The position numbers and the translations under genes are program-made. Below the pieces are notes generated by a model. The model was not told the DNA's origin. It saw nothing but the letters and a program-made list of their open reading frames with translations, and did no database searches. A stretch of 64,000 nucleotides of DNA, from assembly GCA_019828545.1 (NCBI GenBank), contig JACVRA010000149.1, positions 146,057 to 210,056 of the forward strand, given 5' to 3'. Source of the DNA: Paracamarosporium sp. OC-R06-R3 (taxonomy: Eukaryota > Ascomycota > Dothideomycetes > Pleosporales > Didymosphaeriaceae). Positions 34,106 through 48,023 of this stretch are shown in pieces (within the stretch, counting starts at the first letter, position 1; the number at the start of each line of letters is the position of its first letter).

Positions 34106-34707
34106 TTTGTCGAGCTCAAGGCGCAAACAACAGTCGCAATGAACGATGCGCGACCCACAACCGCGGTCCCAACAAGCTTTTATACCACCAGGGCATATTG
34201 CACATGCCCTGCTCCCAAGCACGCGTCAATCGAATTCGAACGCGGGCCAAACATCAGGATCGAACCACGCCGCGTGCTGCACGTTCCCCAGTCTGGGCCC
34301 CGGATTCTCTCATCCCCGCTTTATGCGTGCCATTCCGCCAATCCCCATGGTCTTCGGTTTACCATTGCTCCCCCGAGGTATCGGGGGCTCTTGTCCCGCG
34401 CATCGGCAGTGCCCACGGAAAAACCCAAGACTTACGAGTGGAGGAAATGCACTCGCTAAGAGCGGGATGAATACTACGAAGAGCTTAGATCTGTGTTAAT
34501 GGGAATAGTATTACGAGGTATAGTAATTCCACGAATCGGAGAAAAATGCCGCTAGGCCCTGTGAGGACAAGCAACGCCGTGAGTTGTCACGCGTAGCTTT
34601 TCTCGACGCTGCACTTTTTGGGTCAAACAGAAGGATTCGCTCTCATATTGTAATTCTCGCATACCCAATTGAAAGAGAAACAGGAACAAAGTTTGTTGTG
34701 CGCAATA
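34106..34707. promoter_or_regulatory. divergent promoter: sugar transporter / GH51
   Basis: 602 bp shared between two genes likely used on plant polysaccharides. It contains a perfect inverted repeat, CCCCCGA-GGTA-TCGGGGG, at 34370-34387. This GC-rich dyad resembles binding sites of Cys2His2 or Zn2Cys6 regulators, but it is not an exact match to the CreA site SYGGRG as I read it. Confidence 0.5.
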
Positions 34708-36505
<1,798 letters not shown>

Positions 36506-38055
36506 GGGAGGCCGGTGATGACTTAATGACTGGGCTGATAGATTGCGTAGACTATAGACATTCATGTTAACGTTGATGACCTGACAGCGGATACGTAGGA
36601 ATATGCACTGAAGCATGGAGGTTGTGAGCATCGTAGATGTTCTACCCGCTTCATACAGACAATGAGAATCCACATCTTAGTTCCTGTCACTCCCATGCGC
36701 AATCGTAATTACCTGAGCCCCAAAAAGTATTGATAAAACTTCATTCCAACGAACCATATCTTAAGTCTCGCGCTTATTGATCATGAAAAACCGCCCGAAG
36801 CTTCGAACCACTAAACAAGCAAGCCCTTACCGTAGTGATCAATGTCAAACTAGGGCATTCAAAAGGTCGCGTTGTCACCGATGAGCCGCGAGCATAAGTT
36901 TTGAAGCCGAGGATGCATACTGTCACAACCAGGACTCTTTCTAAAATTTCCTTTGAATCTCCAACCGGTCCAGCTATTTCGTTTTTTCTTTCGTGTATCC
37001 TGATAGACTTGTTTACTAAAGTGGCGGGCTCGACAGCACTCACGCAGAGATATCCTCGCAGTTTAATAATGGTATGAGATAGATAGTAACCACACTTCCT
37101 TTTGTGAATCCAACATACACTTTCTTAATGCACAATCTCTGTGATCACATACAAAATAACCCAGACGAATCGGAGCAAGCCTTCGAGATGCCCATATCGT
37201 ATCAAACCCGAAATCCAGATCCAAAAGACACCAAGTTTCTATAACTCTCACTTTCAAATCCATCAATCATCCAACCCAAGCATCAATTTATCAGCGCCCA
37301 GCAACTCGACTCAAAATCCAAATAACACCGCTTAAATCCTCAACCTCGTACTCAGACTCAAACATAACCACAGCACCCTGCTCTCCCACTACCTCCCACA
37401 ATATACCACCTTCCCTTGCTCAGCTCTAATACATCGAGCAACAACCCATCGCACCAAGTATAAAAGCTCATACACACCGATATTCTCTACTAACCCCTGC
37501 ATCCTTCCGTACCCGATTCGCAGCAGAGTCTCGAGATACCATCCTCTTCTCTCCTTCCCACCGAGTTGCTCTACAGGAACTAGTGCCTAAATCGCTCATC
37601 TTCACGTCATCTATATCGCAGCGCGCACTACCAGCTGAGCGACACTGCAATCTGTACGCAGAACGCCGAAATACATGGGCCTTTGATAATAAATGATGAT
37701 GAAGCACCCATTCATACCGCATCACTTCCGCCCCACATACCCCTCGACGACTTCACACGTCAAACACAAACTAGTTTCACAAGAAAGCGGTGCACATTCC
37801 GAGACCAAAAAGCGCATTAAACATCGTTAGAGATTCGGCTGCTACCTCGCGAATCCATTTCGTATATACACAGCGAAAACAACACTAAGCAAGGCGCTGA
37901 GGTACATCTCCGGCGCCGCTCCCCACGTAGCCAAAGACTACATACTGAGATAACAGGTCCATAATCAACAGCGCACGCCTCATCAGTCGGCATGGCTCCA
38001 ATCGACATCATAGTATCGACGGTTAGTCGCAGAGGAACAAGCAGTCCCGTACCCA
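36506..38055. other. intergenic, no supported gene
   Basis: 1.55 kb between convergent genes. Only short ORFs; the part after about 37140 is A/C-rich with many CAA/CCA stretches. No RNA gene was recognised. Confidence 0.45.
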
Positions 38056-40711
38056 TCACGCATCAACGCCCTCTACCTTCCTCAGGAACTCCTTCACCCG
38101 ACCTACGTCCGCGCCCTCGAGCGGATCGCTATCCAATGCCTGGACCAAGAGATCCAGGACGCTGTCCACTTTGTCTTCGTTGACTTTGGTGCACAGAGAA
38201 ACGACTTTCCTATACATGACTTCCAGTTGGCCGTCCTTCTCTTTCAACATGCTGCTCCGCTCCGCCAATTTGGTATTAATCCTAGTATATACCTCCAGCT
38301 TGTTTCTCAGCGTCGCTATGCTGGGTAGATTCGCCAGCAAACTTGAATTTGTCTGCGTAAGGAATGCAGCATCTGCTGGTAAGGGTGTGTTCAAGTACGC
38401 GGGCCCGTCGGAGGCTTTGCGGATGAGTTGATCGCCAGCAACAAGGAGCTGGGACGGAAGGTCGGAGGCGGATATGGCGAGATTGGAGCCTTCGATGTCG
38501 GCGTAGCCGATCTGGCGCTTTTCTCGGAGGTTTGCATCTGTGCTTACGGCGAGACTCTTGCGTTGGAGATCGACCCATCGTTTTAGGTTCGAGATGCGTT
38601 TTGCGCGGTCTTGCCGCGCTCGCATACGTCCTCGCAAGCTTTCCAGGCGTTGTTGTTCGTTTTTTTGGAGGGAGGAAAGTTGGGCTATCGTTTCGTTGGT
38701 GCGGTCAATATTGTCTTGTTTGAGACGGGCTTCTTGAGTGAATTGCATGCTTGCACTTTGTAATATGCCGCTCATGACTGCATTCGATTAGCACAGCACC
38801 GACAATAAACTTCTAAATAACCTACGCGGCTGAATCTCCCGACTCGTTTCCTCCACCTTGCTCAACGGCGCCTTGCCCTTATTAGGACTGCTGATCGTCG
38901 TGGGGAGGTCGGCATCTGTGTCGCTTCCAACACCGAAGTCTATGGGTCGTGTGCCCTTGTGATTTGGTATTGTGGGGTCGGCTTGAACCTCCATCAGTTG
39001 AGATATTATGTTCCGGTTTCCAATTCTTGCCGCAAGGTTTAACGCTGTGTTGCCAGCCTTATCCCGAGCGTTCACCATGTCTTGCATGAACCGCATCAGA
39101 CCGATAGGCTTCGCGTAGTTGCCGTTTCCTTCATATGCAGAGTGGCTGGCGCCAATGTTGCTTCGTACCAGGTACTCCAGGAGGGCCTCAAGGTAATACT
39201 TGCTCGAGGCTGCTCGACCCTTAATAGCGCATGTAACGGCAATGTGGTGTAGGATGGTTCGCCCTTGGGCATCGCGCAGCTCGATGAGGGGGGCTAATAT
39301 TTCGAGCGTCTCTGGGAAACAGCTGTGGTCAAGACTGTTGTTTACCGAAACAGCACTCATCAGTGGAGTCTGGCCTGCCGCGTTTCCTCTGAACATGTTT
39401 GCGCCCTTGGATACAAGAAGACGCATCAGAGACACACGAGCCAGCGTTGCCGCCCAGTGCAAAGCGGTGTTGGAGCTGTTGTCGATTGGCATATCGAGGT
39501 CAGATCCAGAAAGGTGAAGTATTGCGGGGTGATTCGTAAAGTCTGTTCTTGACTGGTCTGCGAACAGGTCGGTCAACATGGCCTGCTTTTCCTCTGAGAT
39601 CTTGTCGCTGGGATGAGGCAACGGTGATAATGCAGTGGATACGTCGCCATCAGGCGTGGTAACAGGCAACCCTGCCTGATAAAAAGACTCATTTGGCTCT
39701 GTGGGAGAGCCGTGATCTTGCAAGACCACCTCTCCTCCGTTTGGTTGCGATTGCGAGAATGATTCCTCCTGAGACGGGCGCATCCTTTTCCGAGGTGGCT
39801 CCTGTATGTCGTCGACGCCGGTGCCGTATGCAGAATCGGTGTGGCCGTTGGGAGCTCCAAAACTACGTTCAGATGCTAGGCTTGGGACGCTCTGCTGGCT
39901 GCTGGCGCGGAACGAGTCCTGACTTCCGATGGGGTTTTGTGACGGTCGGCCCATGGACCTGCGCCCCTGGGAAGAGCTTGCAGGTCGAGGGGGTGCTGGT
40001 GAGTTCAGCCTTGCTACTTTGTTCATGGCGGCGAGCGCACTTGTCGCTGTTGACGATATGTTGGAGAAAAAGGTGCCGCCTACGCTCTGGCTTGTGCCGC
40101 GGCCGTCTATACTCTGGGTGTAGAAGCGCTTCCTGTTTGCTGCCATGGCCTGCTCCTTGGTTGGCGTTTCAATGCCCAGCCCTGCATTCCCATCGGCGCT
40201 GACGTCGTAGTCGAGCAGCGGCCTGAGAATGTCCTCGACGCCGTACTGCCGGCAGAACTCCCTCCCACGGCGGTAGTTGATCCACGTGCCCTGGTACTTG
40301 CCGTAGCCACCCTGGACCTTCTCGTGCTCGCCCGTCAATATCTCTTTTTCAAGCACCTTTGTGCGCTTGCCCTTGTCGACGCCTGCCACCTTGAGGATCT
40401 GGGTCGCGTTCAGCCAGCCGTCGGAGCGCCGGCGCATGACGGCGACGCGGTTGACCTCCATCTCATACACGGAAACGCCCGAGTAGACGGCCTGGGCACG
40501 TTAGCAGAGGCATGCAGAGGGCACGGGGCATGCGCACGGTATATATCTGGGGCTTGTCCATGGAGTGTTGCTGGTAGCCATTGACGTCGGAGAAGGAGCG
40601 GTTGAAGGAAGGGGCGGCCATGATGCCGTGGGGCGAGTTGGCGTACATGGCAGGCTGCGAGGACGAGCCCGAGGGGAAGGACTGGGAGACGGCGGGACGC
40701 GCGACTTGCAT
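38056..40711 (-). CDS. MBP1: MBF cell-cycle transcription factor (APSES + ankyrin)
   Basis: Three exons on the minus strand: 40538-40711, 38826-40491 and 38056-38777, with introns of 46 and 48 nt. The frame is exact, giving 853 aa. The APSES/KilA-N DNA-binding domain is split by the first intron (MDKPQIYT|AVYSGVSVYEMEVN) and continues with RRRSDGWLNATQILKVAGVD and the KYQGTWINYRRG motif. A Ser/Pro-rich linker, ankyrin repeats (DNSSNTALHWAATLARV, GNTALNLAARIGN) and a C-terminal coiled coil (QFTQEARLKQDNIDRTNE) follow, the order seen in Mbp1/Res2. The coiled-coil exon is easily mistaken for a separate gene. The protein binds ACGCGT boxes with a Swi6-type partner and drives G1/S genes. The upstream Met at 40711 keeps a conserved-looking Ser/Gln leader. 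Confidence 0.94.
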
Positions 40712-41052
40712 GCTGCGGCGGGAGAGTGCGTGAAGCGGCGGTCAGTCGGCGCAGCGCATGCGGGCGCGGTGGCCGTCGCGACGCGGGGGGGTCGAGGGCG
40801 CTGGGAGGGGCACGGCGGGCGCACTGGATGGTTTCTGCTGCGAGCCCCAGAAGATGCCGCTGCCGACGTGCTGCGTGGTGTGGGAGGGCCGCTGGGGTGG
40901 GGAATCGGTCGCGATTGCCTGGCCGAGCGGAGAGGGCAAGCGCGTTCACTTCGTGCGCGTTTGGGGCCGTGCTGCGCGCTGATTGGACGCGTCTGCCGGC
41001 TCGACAACCACGCCTCCCACGTCGTCGCAGCCAGGTCAGTCAGCCATTCCCC
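40712..41052. promoter_or_regulatory. bidirectional promoter MBP1 / LYR gene with MCB and CCAAT
   Basis: 341 bp between head-to-head starts, GC-rich. A CCAAT box (as ATTGG, 40982-40986) lies directly beside ACGCGT (40987-40992), the MluI cell-cycle box bound by the MBF complex itself. Confidence 0.5.
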
Positions 41053-42474
41053 ATGCAGGCCCCGTTGGCACACCAGACGACGTCGACCCTCCAGTCTGTC
41101 CACCTGCTGCGCGCCCTCCTCCGCGAAGCCTCGTACCTGCCCGACGCGAACGCCCGCCAGTACTTCCGCCGCTACATCGTCAACCGCTTCAGAGCCTACC
41201 AGCCCGCCCAAAATGCATCGCCCTCGGTCCACGCGAGGGCCGTCGAGAAGCACCGTCACCGCTTCGGCAAGCGGAGGCCCGCGTCCATCGTCGAGGACCG
41301 CACACGTGCCATGCAGCGGAAGGGCAGCAAAGGGCTGAACTACCTGCGCCGTGCAAACGCTGGCGAATATCTGTGTCTCCAGAAGATACTCTACTTGACC
41401 TACGGCCGCATGGGCAAGCGGAAATACGCATTGCTGGAACAACTTCTGCGTCCAGATGATCCCGCAGCCGCTGAAGAGTCTTCGCCGCTGCAGAAGCTCT
41501 ACTACAGCAATGAGCGCTGCCTCTCGTTCTTCGATGCTCCGCAAAAGGTAAACTCCACTCATCACAAAATCCAAATTTCAGACCGTTATGCCAGGTTGAA
41601 AACGACACTCAAAGCCCAAGTCCACAACGAGGTCGCACTCGGCCGCTCCATCAAGCGCCCGTTTATCCAGACGCCCATCAAAAATGTGTGGGAGCGCCCG
41701 ATGCCCATCACGCGAGCTCGCGGCAATGTCAGGAGGTGGTACGCCGAAACCATGACGAGACTCCTCCCGCCGCTACCCGTCGAGGAGTTTGATGAAATCC
41801 AAGCCATGGTGGATGGTACAAAGAGGATCAGCTTCGCCAGGCGCCGCTCGCCTGCCCTCGAGCTTCATCCAGCAGAGGAGCTTCCAGAGGTAGAGCAATT
41901 TACGAAGCGAGTACACGACGCTCTGGTATTGGCGAAACCGAGCAAAGTCGACAAACGAGCAGCAAGGCCCAGCAATTTCACTGCACGCTTCATGAAGCGT
42001 CTGTATGCCACCATCTTGACTTTGTGCAGCAAACTGGAGTGGAATGAGGAGTTCAAAAAGTGGGACTCCATTTGGGGCAATCGTTTACGCGGAATGAACT
42101 CTAGTCTTAACTCTGATGTCGCACATGACGATCTCTTTGCCGGAGTGGACGCAAAAGGCCAGGCGCTCGTACAAGAGCAACCCGAACTCCTCCAGGCTTC
42201 GCTCAAAATTGCAAAGGAAGAAGCAGACGTGAAGCAGTTTCTCAATTCCGCCCTCGCAGACTACAAGAAAACGAAAAGCAAGAAAGAAAAGTATACCGTG
42301 GTGCCGTTCTATGTCGACTTTCTGCCGCCAGACCATCCCGTCCGTGTAGCCGCAGGCAAAGTCTGGTCCCGAGAGGATAGAGACCAATCAGCAGGTGGGG
42401 CTAGTACCCCCCGCAAATCGGCTGTAACAACAAATCCACCTGGGCATAGGGCGCGAAAAGAATCAAACACTTAA
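41053..42474 (+). CDS. LYR-motif (Complex1_LYR) protein
   Basis: Single exon, 473 aa from the ATG at 41053 (context CCCCATGCA). The frame is open upstream to 40726, but that part is GC-rich promoter sequence and is excluded. The N-terminus carries the LYR-family pattern LLRALLREASYLPD followed by RQYFRRYIVNRFR. The rest is basic, with no membrane helix. LYR proteins act in mitochondria as assembly factors for Fe-S clusters and respiratory complexes; this long fungal subgroup has no assigned role. A short GTAAAC...TTTCAG segment at about 41549-41582 (34 nt) is too short for an intron and the frame is open through it. Confidence 0.8.
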   Translation: MQAPLAHQTTSTLQSVHLLRALLREASYLPDANARQYFRRYIVNRFRAYQPAQNASPSVHARAVEKHRHRFGKRRPASIVEDRTRAMQRKGSKGLNYLRRANAGEYLCLQKILYLTYGRMGKRKYALLEQLLRPDDPAAAEESSPLQKLYYSNERCLSFFDAPQKVNSTHHKIQISDRYARLKTTLKAQVHNEVALGRSIKRPFIQTPIKNVWERPMPITRARGNVRRWYAETMTRLLPPLPVEEFDEIQAMVDGTKRISFARRRSPALELHPAEELPEVEQFTKRVHDALVLAKPSKVDKRAARPSNFTARFMKRLYATILTLCSKLEWNEEFKKWDSIWGNRLRGMNSSLNSDVAHDDLFAGVDAKGQALVQEQPELLQASLKIAKEEADVKQFLNSALADYKKTKSKKEKYTVVPFYVDFLPPDHPVRVAAGKVWSREDRDQSAGGASTPRKSAVTTNPPGHRARKESNT

Positions 42475-42554
42475 CCAGGGCGTATTTGAACGAAACCAAA
42501 CCTCCACTCATACCTTCAGCAATATATTCCACAACACAAAACAGCATAGCACTG

Positions 42555-43128
42555 ATGGCATCTGACGGGGCTACCATTCGCCACGCTACGCGTGAAGGTA
42601 TGCGGTACAGACTTGGGTACTGTCAACCCCACAGCTCTAACATAGCCTGCAGATGTCGACACGATCTACAACCTCATCTATGAGCTTGCCGAGTATGAGA
42701 AGGCGACAGACACTGTAAAAGCCACCCCAGAGATCCTCGCAAAAACGCTCGCGTTCCACGATCCGTCCGCGCCCGACTCCTTCACGCCCGGCTATGCGCG
42801 AACGTTTCTCCTTGTCGCTCCCGACAATAAAATCGTTGGAATGGCCCTCTACTTCTACAACTACAGCACCTGGACTGGCGTACCTGGCATATATCTCGAA
42901 GATCTCTTCGTCAAACCCGACTATAGGAAGAGGGGATATGGCAAGGCGTTGATCAAGGCATGTGCGAAGGAAGTGGTCAGAATCAACGGCCAGCGACTGG
43001 AGTGGAGCTGCTTGGACTGGAACACACCAAGCTTGGAGTTTTACGAGAGTCTAGGTGCGACACAGAAGAAGGAATGGGTAGGGCTCAGAGCCGAGGGTGA
43101 GGCGTTGGCCAAGTTAGCAAAAGACTAG
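42555..43128 (+). CDS. GNAT-family N-acetyltransferase
   Basis: Two exons, 42555-42597 and 42653-43128, with a 55-nt intron (GTATGC donor, CTAAC branch, CAG). The frame is exact, giving 172 aa. The protein begins with a beta strand (ATIRHATRED), has YLEDLFVKPDYRKRGYGKAL (motif A, acetyl-CoA loop RKRGYG) and ends with DWNTPSLEFYESLGA (motif B). It is most like diamine (spermidine/spermine) acetyltransferases, cytosolic; the substrate is inferred from overall similarity only. It starts 80 bp after the LYR gene on the same strand. Confidence 0.9.
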
Positions 43129-43836
43129 ACACAATGAAGCATAGAGGAGTCAGCCGAGTATCAACCGTGCCCGCATCACCGTGCCCCCTCTCATTCGATC
43201 ACGTTGGAACGTTTGGACGGGCCCTTGCACAAGCCCCTGGTGTCAATCAATAGCTTGATGATATGGTTCGAGGCCCCAGTGGCGCAAGATCCACCAACCC
43301 TGTACCAGTCACGCGGGCCAGGGCTTTCCGGATGCAATTCTGATTTGGCACCAAACAAAATGCAGCGAAATTCCTCGACCAACGTGGATCTGTAGGCATT
43401 TCGGCGAACGTCTGTTTTTGTGATTCGTCCGAGCGCCGACAATGTTTCCGAAACACTGGATGCACGCTAGATTGCCGCTATGCCGACCTTCGAACGTTTG
43501 CTAGGCCCACCTACAGCTACGCACAACCCTTATCCGCTGATAGCGCATCTATCAAGGTGGCACTACCCGAGGCTTGACAGAGGATGACAGCTCATCCCTG
43601 CTCTCATGATGGTCGCCACCGGCGCAAAATTGCCAGACGGGGCGTGGCCGGAGTAATTATCGAGGCACATTCTCTAACGGAGGATGCAATTTGCCGTTCA
43701 CATAAGATAGAGGCGTATACCGCCATGGAATAATTCTTATCACGCCCATCGGTCCTTCAGATACATTCACTCTTTTTTAGACAATCCTTCTTTATACTGC
43801 TCAGTGAGCGTCCATTCTTTGATTACTTTAGCAAAC
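43129..43836. other. pectin lyase upstream region
   Basis: 700 bp without a gene. The last 100 bp before the ATG contain a pyrimidine-rich stretch and a CAAACATG start context. No carbon-regulator site is claimed. Confidence 0.4.
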
Positions 43837-45104
43837 ATGAAGTTTACCGCTGCTGCTATCGCGCTTGCGGGCGCCCTCTCCGTCGATGCTGCTGTCCTCG
43901 GCGAGAGAGCTACTTATGCCGTCAAGGGCACGCCTGAAGGTTTGTTGTACTCTACGAGCACTATTACTGCTTTTGACTAACTCATCCAATAGGTTTCGCC
44001 AAGGGTACTACGGGAGGAGGCTCCGCTGCCTGTGCCGTCCCTTCCAGCACTTCCCAGTTGAAGACCTGGCTCGCCGACAGCACCGCCCGCTGCATTGTCC
44101 TCGACAAGGAGTTCAACTTCAAGGGTACTGAGGGTACTGCCACCGAGACCGGATGCAGGCCTGCCTCGAACAAGTGCCCTGGCAACGGTGGCCAGGACGC
44201 CATCAACCATGCCAGCTGGTGCGACAACGGTAATGCCGGTGCCGGCTCCAAGAGCATCAGCGTCACGTACGACAAGGCTGGTGTCAGCGGTCTCACTGTC
44301 GGCTCCAACAAGTCCATCATTGGTGTTGGATCCAAGGGTGTCCTCCGTGGAAAGGGTCTTCGCATCGCCAACGGCGCGAAGAACGTTATCATCCAGAACA
44401 TCCACATCACCGAGCTGAACCCCCAGTACATCTGGGGTGGTGATGCCATCACCGTTGATGGCTCTGACCTCGTCTGGATCGGTAAGTCTCCTACTCCTTC
44501 AAAATTAGGATACCTCTAACGAATACGCAAAGATCACAACAAGATCTCCCTCATCGGTCGCCAGTTTTTCGTCGCCGGAAACGGCGCCTCCAACCGCGTG
44601 ACGCTGTCCAACAACGAGTTCGACGGCTCCACCTCCTGGTCCGCCACCTGCGACGGCCACCACTACTGGGGCATCTACCTCACTGGCTCCTCCGACCTCA
44701 TCACCATGAAGGGCAACTACATCCACCACACCTCCGGTCGCTCCCCCAAGATCGGCGGCAACTCGCTCGTCCACGCCGTCAACAACTACTGGTACGCCAA
44801 CAGCGGCCACGCCTTCGACAACGGCGCCGGCGGCAAGGTCGTCGCTGAGGGCAACGTCTTCCAGAACGTCGTCACCCCGCTCCTCGAGAACGCAGGCCAG
44901 TTCTTCGGCAGCCCCTCCACCGGTGCCAACGCCGTCTGCCAGGCGAACCTCGGCCACACGTGCCAGCTCAACTCGTTCGGCAGCTCCGGCACCCTCGGCG
45001 GCACCGACACGTCTTTCCTCAGCAACTTCAGCGGCAAGAACATTGCGAGCGCCAGCGCGGCTAGCACAAACGTCGCGTCTACTGCTGGTGTTGGCAAGAT
45101 CTAA
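43837..45104 (+). CDS. secreted pectin lyase, PL1
   Basis: Three exons: 43837-43939, 43993-44481 and 44533-45104, with introns of 53 and 51 nt. The frame is exact, giving 387 aa. A signal peptide is clear ([19 protein letters not shown]). The parallel beta-helix family motifs are in order: [66 protein letters not shown], and [12 protein letters not shown] carrying the catalytic Arg. The pattern matches fungal pectin lyases (PL1 subfamily 4) better than Ca-dependent pectate lyases. The enzyme cleaves methyl-esterified homogalacturonan by beta-elimination outside the cell. Codons are strongly C-biased, suggesting high inducible expression. Confidence 0.95.
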
Positions 45105-45840
45105 GGATCTTCGTAATGTCTTGTAGACGCCACCGTTCCTTTTATCTTCCGAGCGGCGGTGCACATTAAGCTTCATTTTGTACATACATTTTTATTCTAT
45201 TATCCGGTTTAGATGAGACTAGAGGTAGAGGGACGCCTGCTAGAGTAGATATGCCTGCGGCGATCTGTGGTCAATGCGGCTGCAGTGTCTGTAGATCGTT
45301 ATATTGAATGGTCAGTCAGACCAAACTTATTTGAGAAAGCTTGTGCGCGCACTTCTTGAGGGTTGTATATGGTGTAGTGTGATCTGGGCATCGTATATGT
45401 GATTCGAGTAACGTGGAGTTACTTGGCAGTATAAGCTTATATAGAGCATGCTGATAAGCCTTTACTCCCTGTTCCGTCTAATGCTTGTCACTAACTACAC
45501 ACCTCTCACCATACCAACCACAAATTAAATCCACTCTCACACGATTGACTTGCATCGAGTAGCTACCACAACATAAATCAAGTCATTGTGCACAGCGTCT
45601 CATCAAACAACTCTACCCCGCCCCATAGGTTTCTCAATTGAATGCGTTTCCTTAACAATGTTGTATAGATTGTGTTTTCTTTTAGCAAAACGCCGGTATA
45701 TAACGCGTATTTACCACACGCATGCAAGCGTGTTTTAATCGCGATTGTTATGCTAGTAACATTCAGAATCACTATTTTCAACTGATCTCAGCCAGCCATC
45801 TTCCCCTCCAATCCTCTCCTTCTCAACCATATCCTTAGCC
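45105..45840. other. intergenic, no supported gene
   Basis: 740 bp. Pectin lyase 3' region, then a moderately AT-rich stretch; nothing recognised. Confidence 0.4.
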
Positions 45841-46920
45841 ATGCCTCTCCATAAGACCAGAAAACAACCCCTCCCAATCCGCCTTCAAGATAAGCGGAAT
45901 GACACGGCCTCGGATGGGAAACCACGTTCTCAGACGCGGCGTATCACGACGCATAGCCAGTCTGTGTTTGCGCGTAGAGAGTCTCGAGTAGAGCGGTGGC
46001 TGAAGGAAGTGACAGCTGCATCACCTACGAGCGTTCAGCTTGCTAGTAGTAATTCGACTGAGGACGACGATGTATGGCTCCAAGCTGCAATAGCTCGGAA
46101 GATGGCCGCGGAGGCGATTTCTAGAAACAGTTGTACGGTAGAAGATGACACAACATCATCTGATGAATTCCAACAGCACGAGACGACTGAAGAGGACACT
46201 TCGGCACCAGTAACTCCTTGCTCGTACTTTGATTTCCCTCACGAGCACGTCCACCTTGAGGAGCGCATTCGTTCGGCTATCACATACTTTCAATCCCACC
46301 CATCTGACCTGAGCCAACGAGTAGTATATACTAATGTCAGGCTCGCTATAACCACCCCACCGTCGGTATCACTAGCCCTCCTCCGCGGATCAAAACCCAC
46401 AACCCTCATCTCTAGCAGTCCTACTCATGAGACATACTCCCTACCTCTTCCTGTTATACCGCATGCATATGGAAGCGTGTCGAGTCAGTGGTGGGTCGGC
46501 CTTTCGCCCGCTGAGATGCGCGCTGGTCCGTTCCGTGGGGTTTTGGATCCCAAGAAAGCGAAACGGGAAGCCATGGACGGCGTTGGTAGGTGGAGGAAGA
46601 GCTTGGTAGCGGAGGAGAAGATGATGAAAGAGCAGGGAGAATGCTTGTTAGAGGGCTTGAGAAGGCAGGTTCTAGAGCTGCCGATGGAAGGGGTGGTGCC
46701 GTGGGATGTGGAAGAGCGGGCGATGGAGATGCATGGGGAGAAATGGGAAAAGATCTGCGCTGAGTTGGAACAGGATGATTTTGTTCTTGTCGATGACTAT
46801 ATGACGGAACTGCATGAGGATTTTGAGATGGTAGGCGATGATGCAGAGAGTCGAGGGGAGTCTGAGTCCTCGGAGTCCTCGCAGTGGGAGGACCCAGATG
46901 ATCATGACTATGTAGCCTGA
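45841..46920 (+). CDS. hypothetical acidic protein
   Basis: Single exon, 359 aa, start context TAGCCATGCC. The N-terminal 60 residues are basic. The centre includes a conserved-looking block (VYTNVRLAITTPPS), and the C-terminal third is helical and highly acidic with Ser/Glu runs (SRGESESSESSQWEDPDD). No known domain or signal peptide. Length, codon use and the absence of competing ORFs support a real gene of unknown function. Confidence 0.65.
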   Translation: MPLHKTRKQPLPIRLQDKRNDTASDGKPRSQTRRITTHSQSVFARRESRVERWLKEVTAASPTSVQLASSNSTEDDDVWLQAAIARKMAAEAISRNSCTVEDDTTSSDEFQQHETTEEDTSAPVTPCSYFDFPHEHVHLEERIRSAITYFQSHPSDLSQRVVYTNVRLAITTPPSVSLALLRGSKPTTLISSSPTHETYSLPLPVIPHAYGSVSSQWWVGLSPAEMRAGPFRGVLDPKKAKREAMDGVGRWRKSLVAEEKMMKEQGECLLEGLRRQVLELPMEGVVPWDVEERAMEMHGEKWEKICAELEQDDFVLVDDYMTELHEDFEMVGDDAESRGESESSESSQWEDPDDHDYVA

Positions 46921-48023
46921 CAGACAAAAGCAGGTCATATGTATCAATAATCAGGTAGTAATCGGGTACCGTGGGTTATCTCAATGATATTTGGTGATTG
47001 GCTCAACGTAAGGAATCTCCGAAGATCGTCAAAATAGTGTTACTGGCTGGACTTTGTACAGTAGATTGATCGATTTAATGGGCATGGATTGTTACGATTT
47101 TACATTTTTACAATAACGATTCAGTGACGACTGCATCAATTTCAGGTGTGCTATGTCAATTTGCTTACTTTCGATTACTGAATATGCCCAATCAAAATGC
47201 TGACGAAGATGGTCTAGGTTGGTGGGTTTATTCAAACTCGGGTGCCGGATTGATCCCCATGCCCTATGAATTGATCCAGGGATCAATGAACGTTTCTTCG
47301 TTTTTCACGATATATGCAAATATTTCAGACGGTCCTCTATTGTGACAAAGGCGGGTTGAGAACTACTATTTAGAGTCTCCTTTATCTTCGTAAGGGCAAA
47401 CTCTAGTCGTAGTTTTGCGCTTCAAGTTGTTGCCTCGTTGCGCTCCTTCTCAGTAATGCGGCAAAGATCGTGAGTTCAGGAATGAACGTGAAGACTTATC
47501 ATTCGCCAACATGGATTGGATCTTGACGTCTGTCAAGTCCAGTATCATCCATAATGGCCCCTTGTAATACCTGGTTATATTTGCTATCGCTCATAGTCAG
47601 GGTAGGTGGGTGATATCGGTCATCACGTAACAGCATGGAGTTTCTACACTTCGGGTCACTTCTGTGGCGAAAAGTCTTATTGATTCGTCTCAAAATCTCC
47701 AGAGTTCGAACGTTTTCATCCTTTTTATGAAGAAGATTTCGGATACCTTACTATTTGTATTGATACACTTGAAAAAAGTCATGTATGCCCGTCGAGTTTT
47801 CAGTCCTGGACAGACACAATCACCACTTGGAGATCTCCCATTATCCATTGCAAGTGTGCAATGCCCCGTAGTCTTCCACCTAATGCAGTTTGGAATAGCA
47901 TGTATATATACCCTGAAGACTGGCCTCCATACATATCGACCAGTCAGGTTAGTATGTGACTGGCAATAAGGTAGACCTTCATGTCGCACGCATACGTACT
48001 GTGACGTACCACAGACGAAAATG
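46921..48023. other. intergenic, no supported gene
   Basis: 1.1 kb between convergent genes. ORFs on both strands overlap and lack family features. Confidence 0.4.

Noticed and set aside
38056..38775. Separate coiled-coil gene downstream of MBP1
   Set aside because: It is the third exon of MBP1; the 48-nt intron joins the frames and the coiled coil is the normal Mbp1 C-terminus.
41549..41582. Possible 34-nt intron in the LYR gene
   Set aside because: Shorter than any credible fungal intron, and removal would shift the frame.
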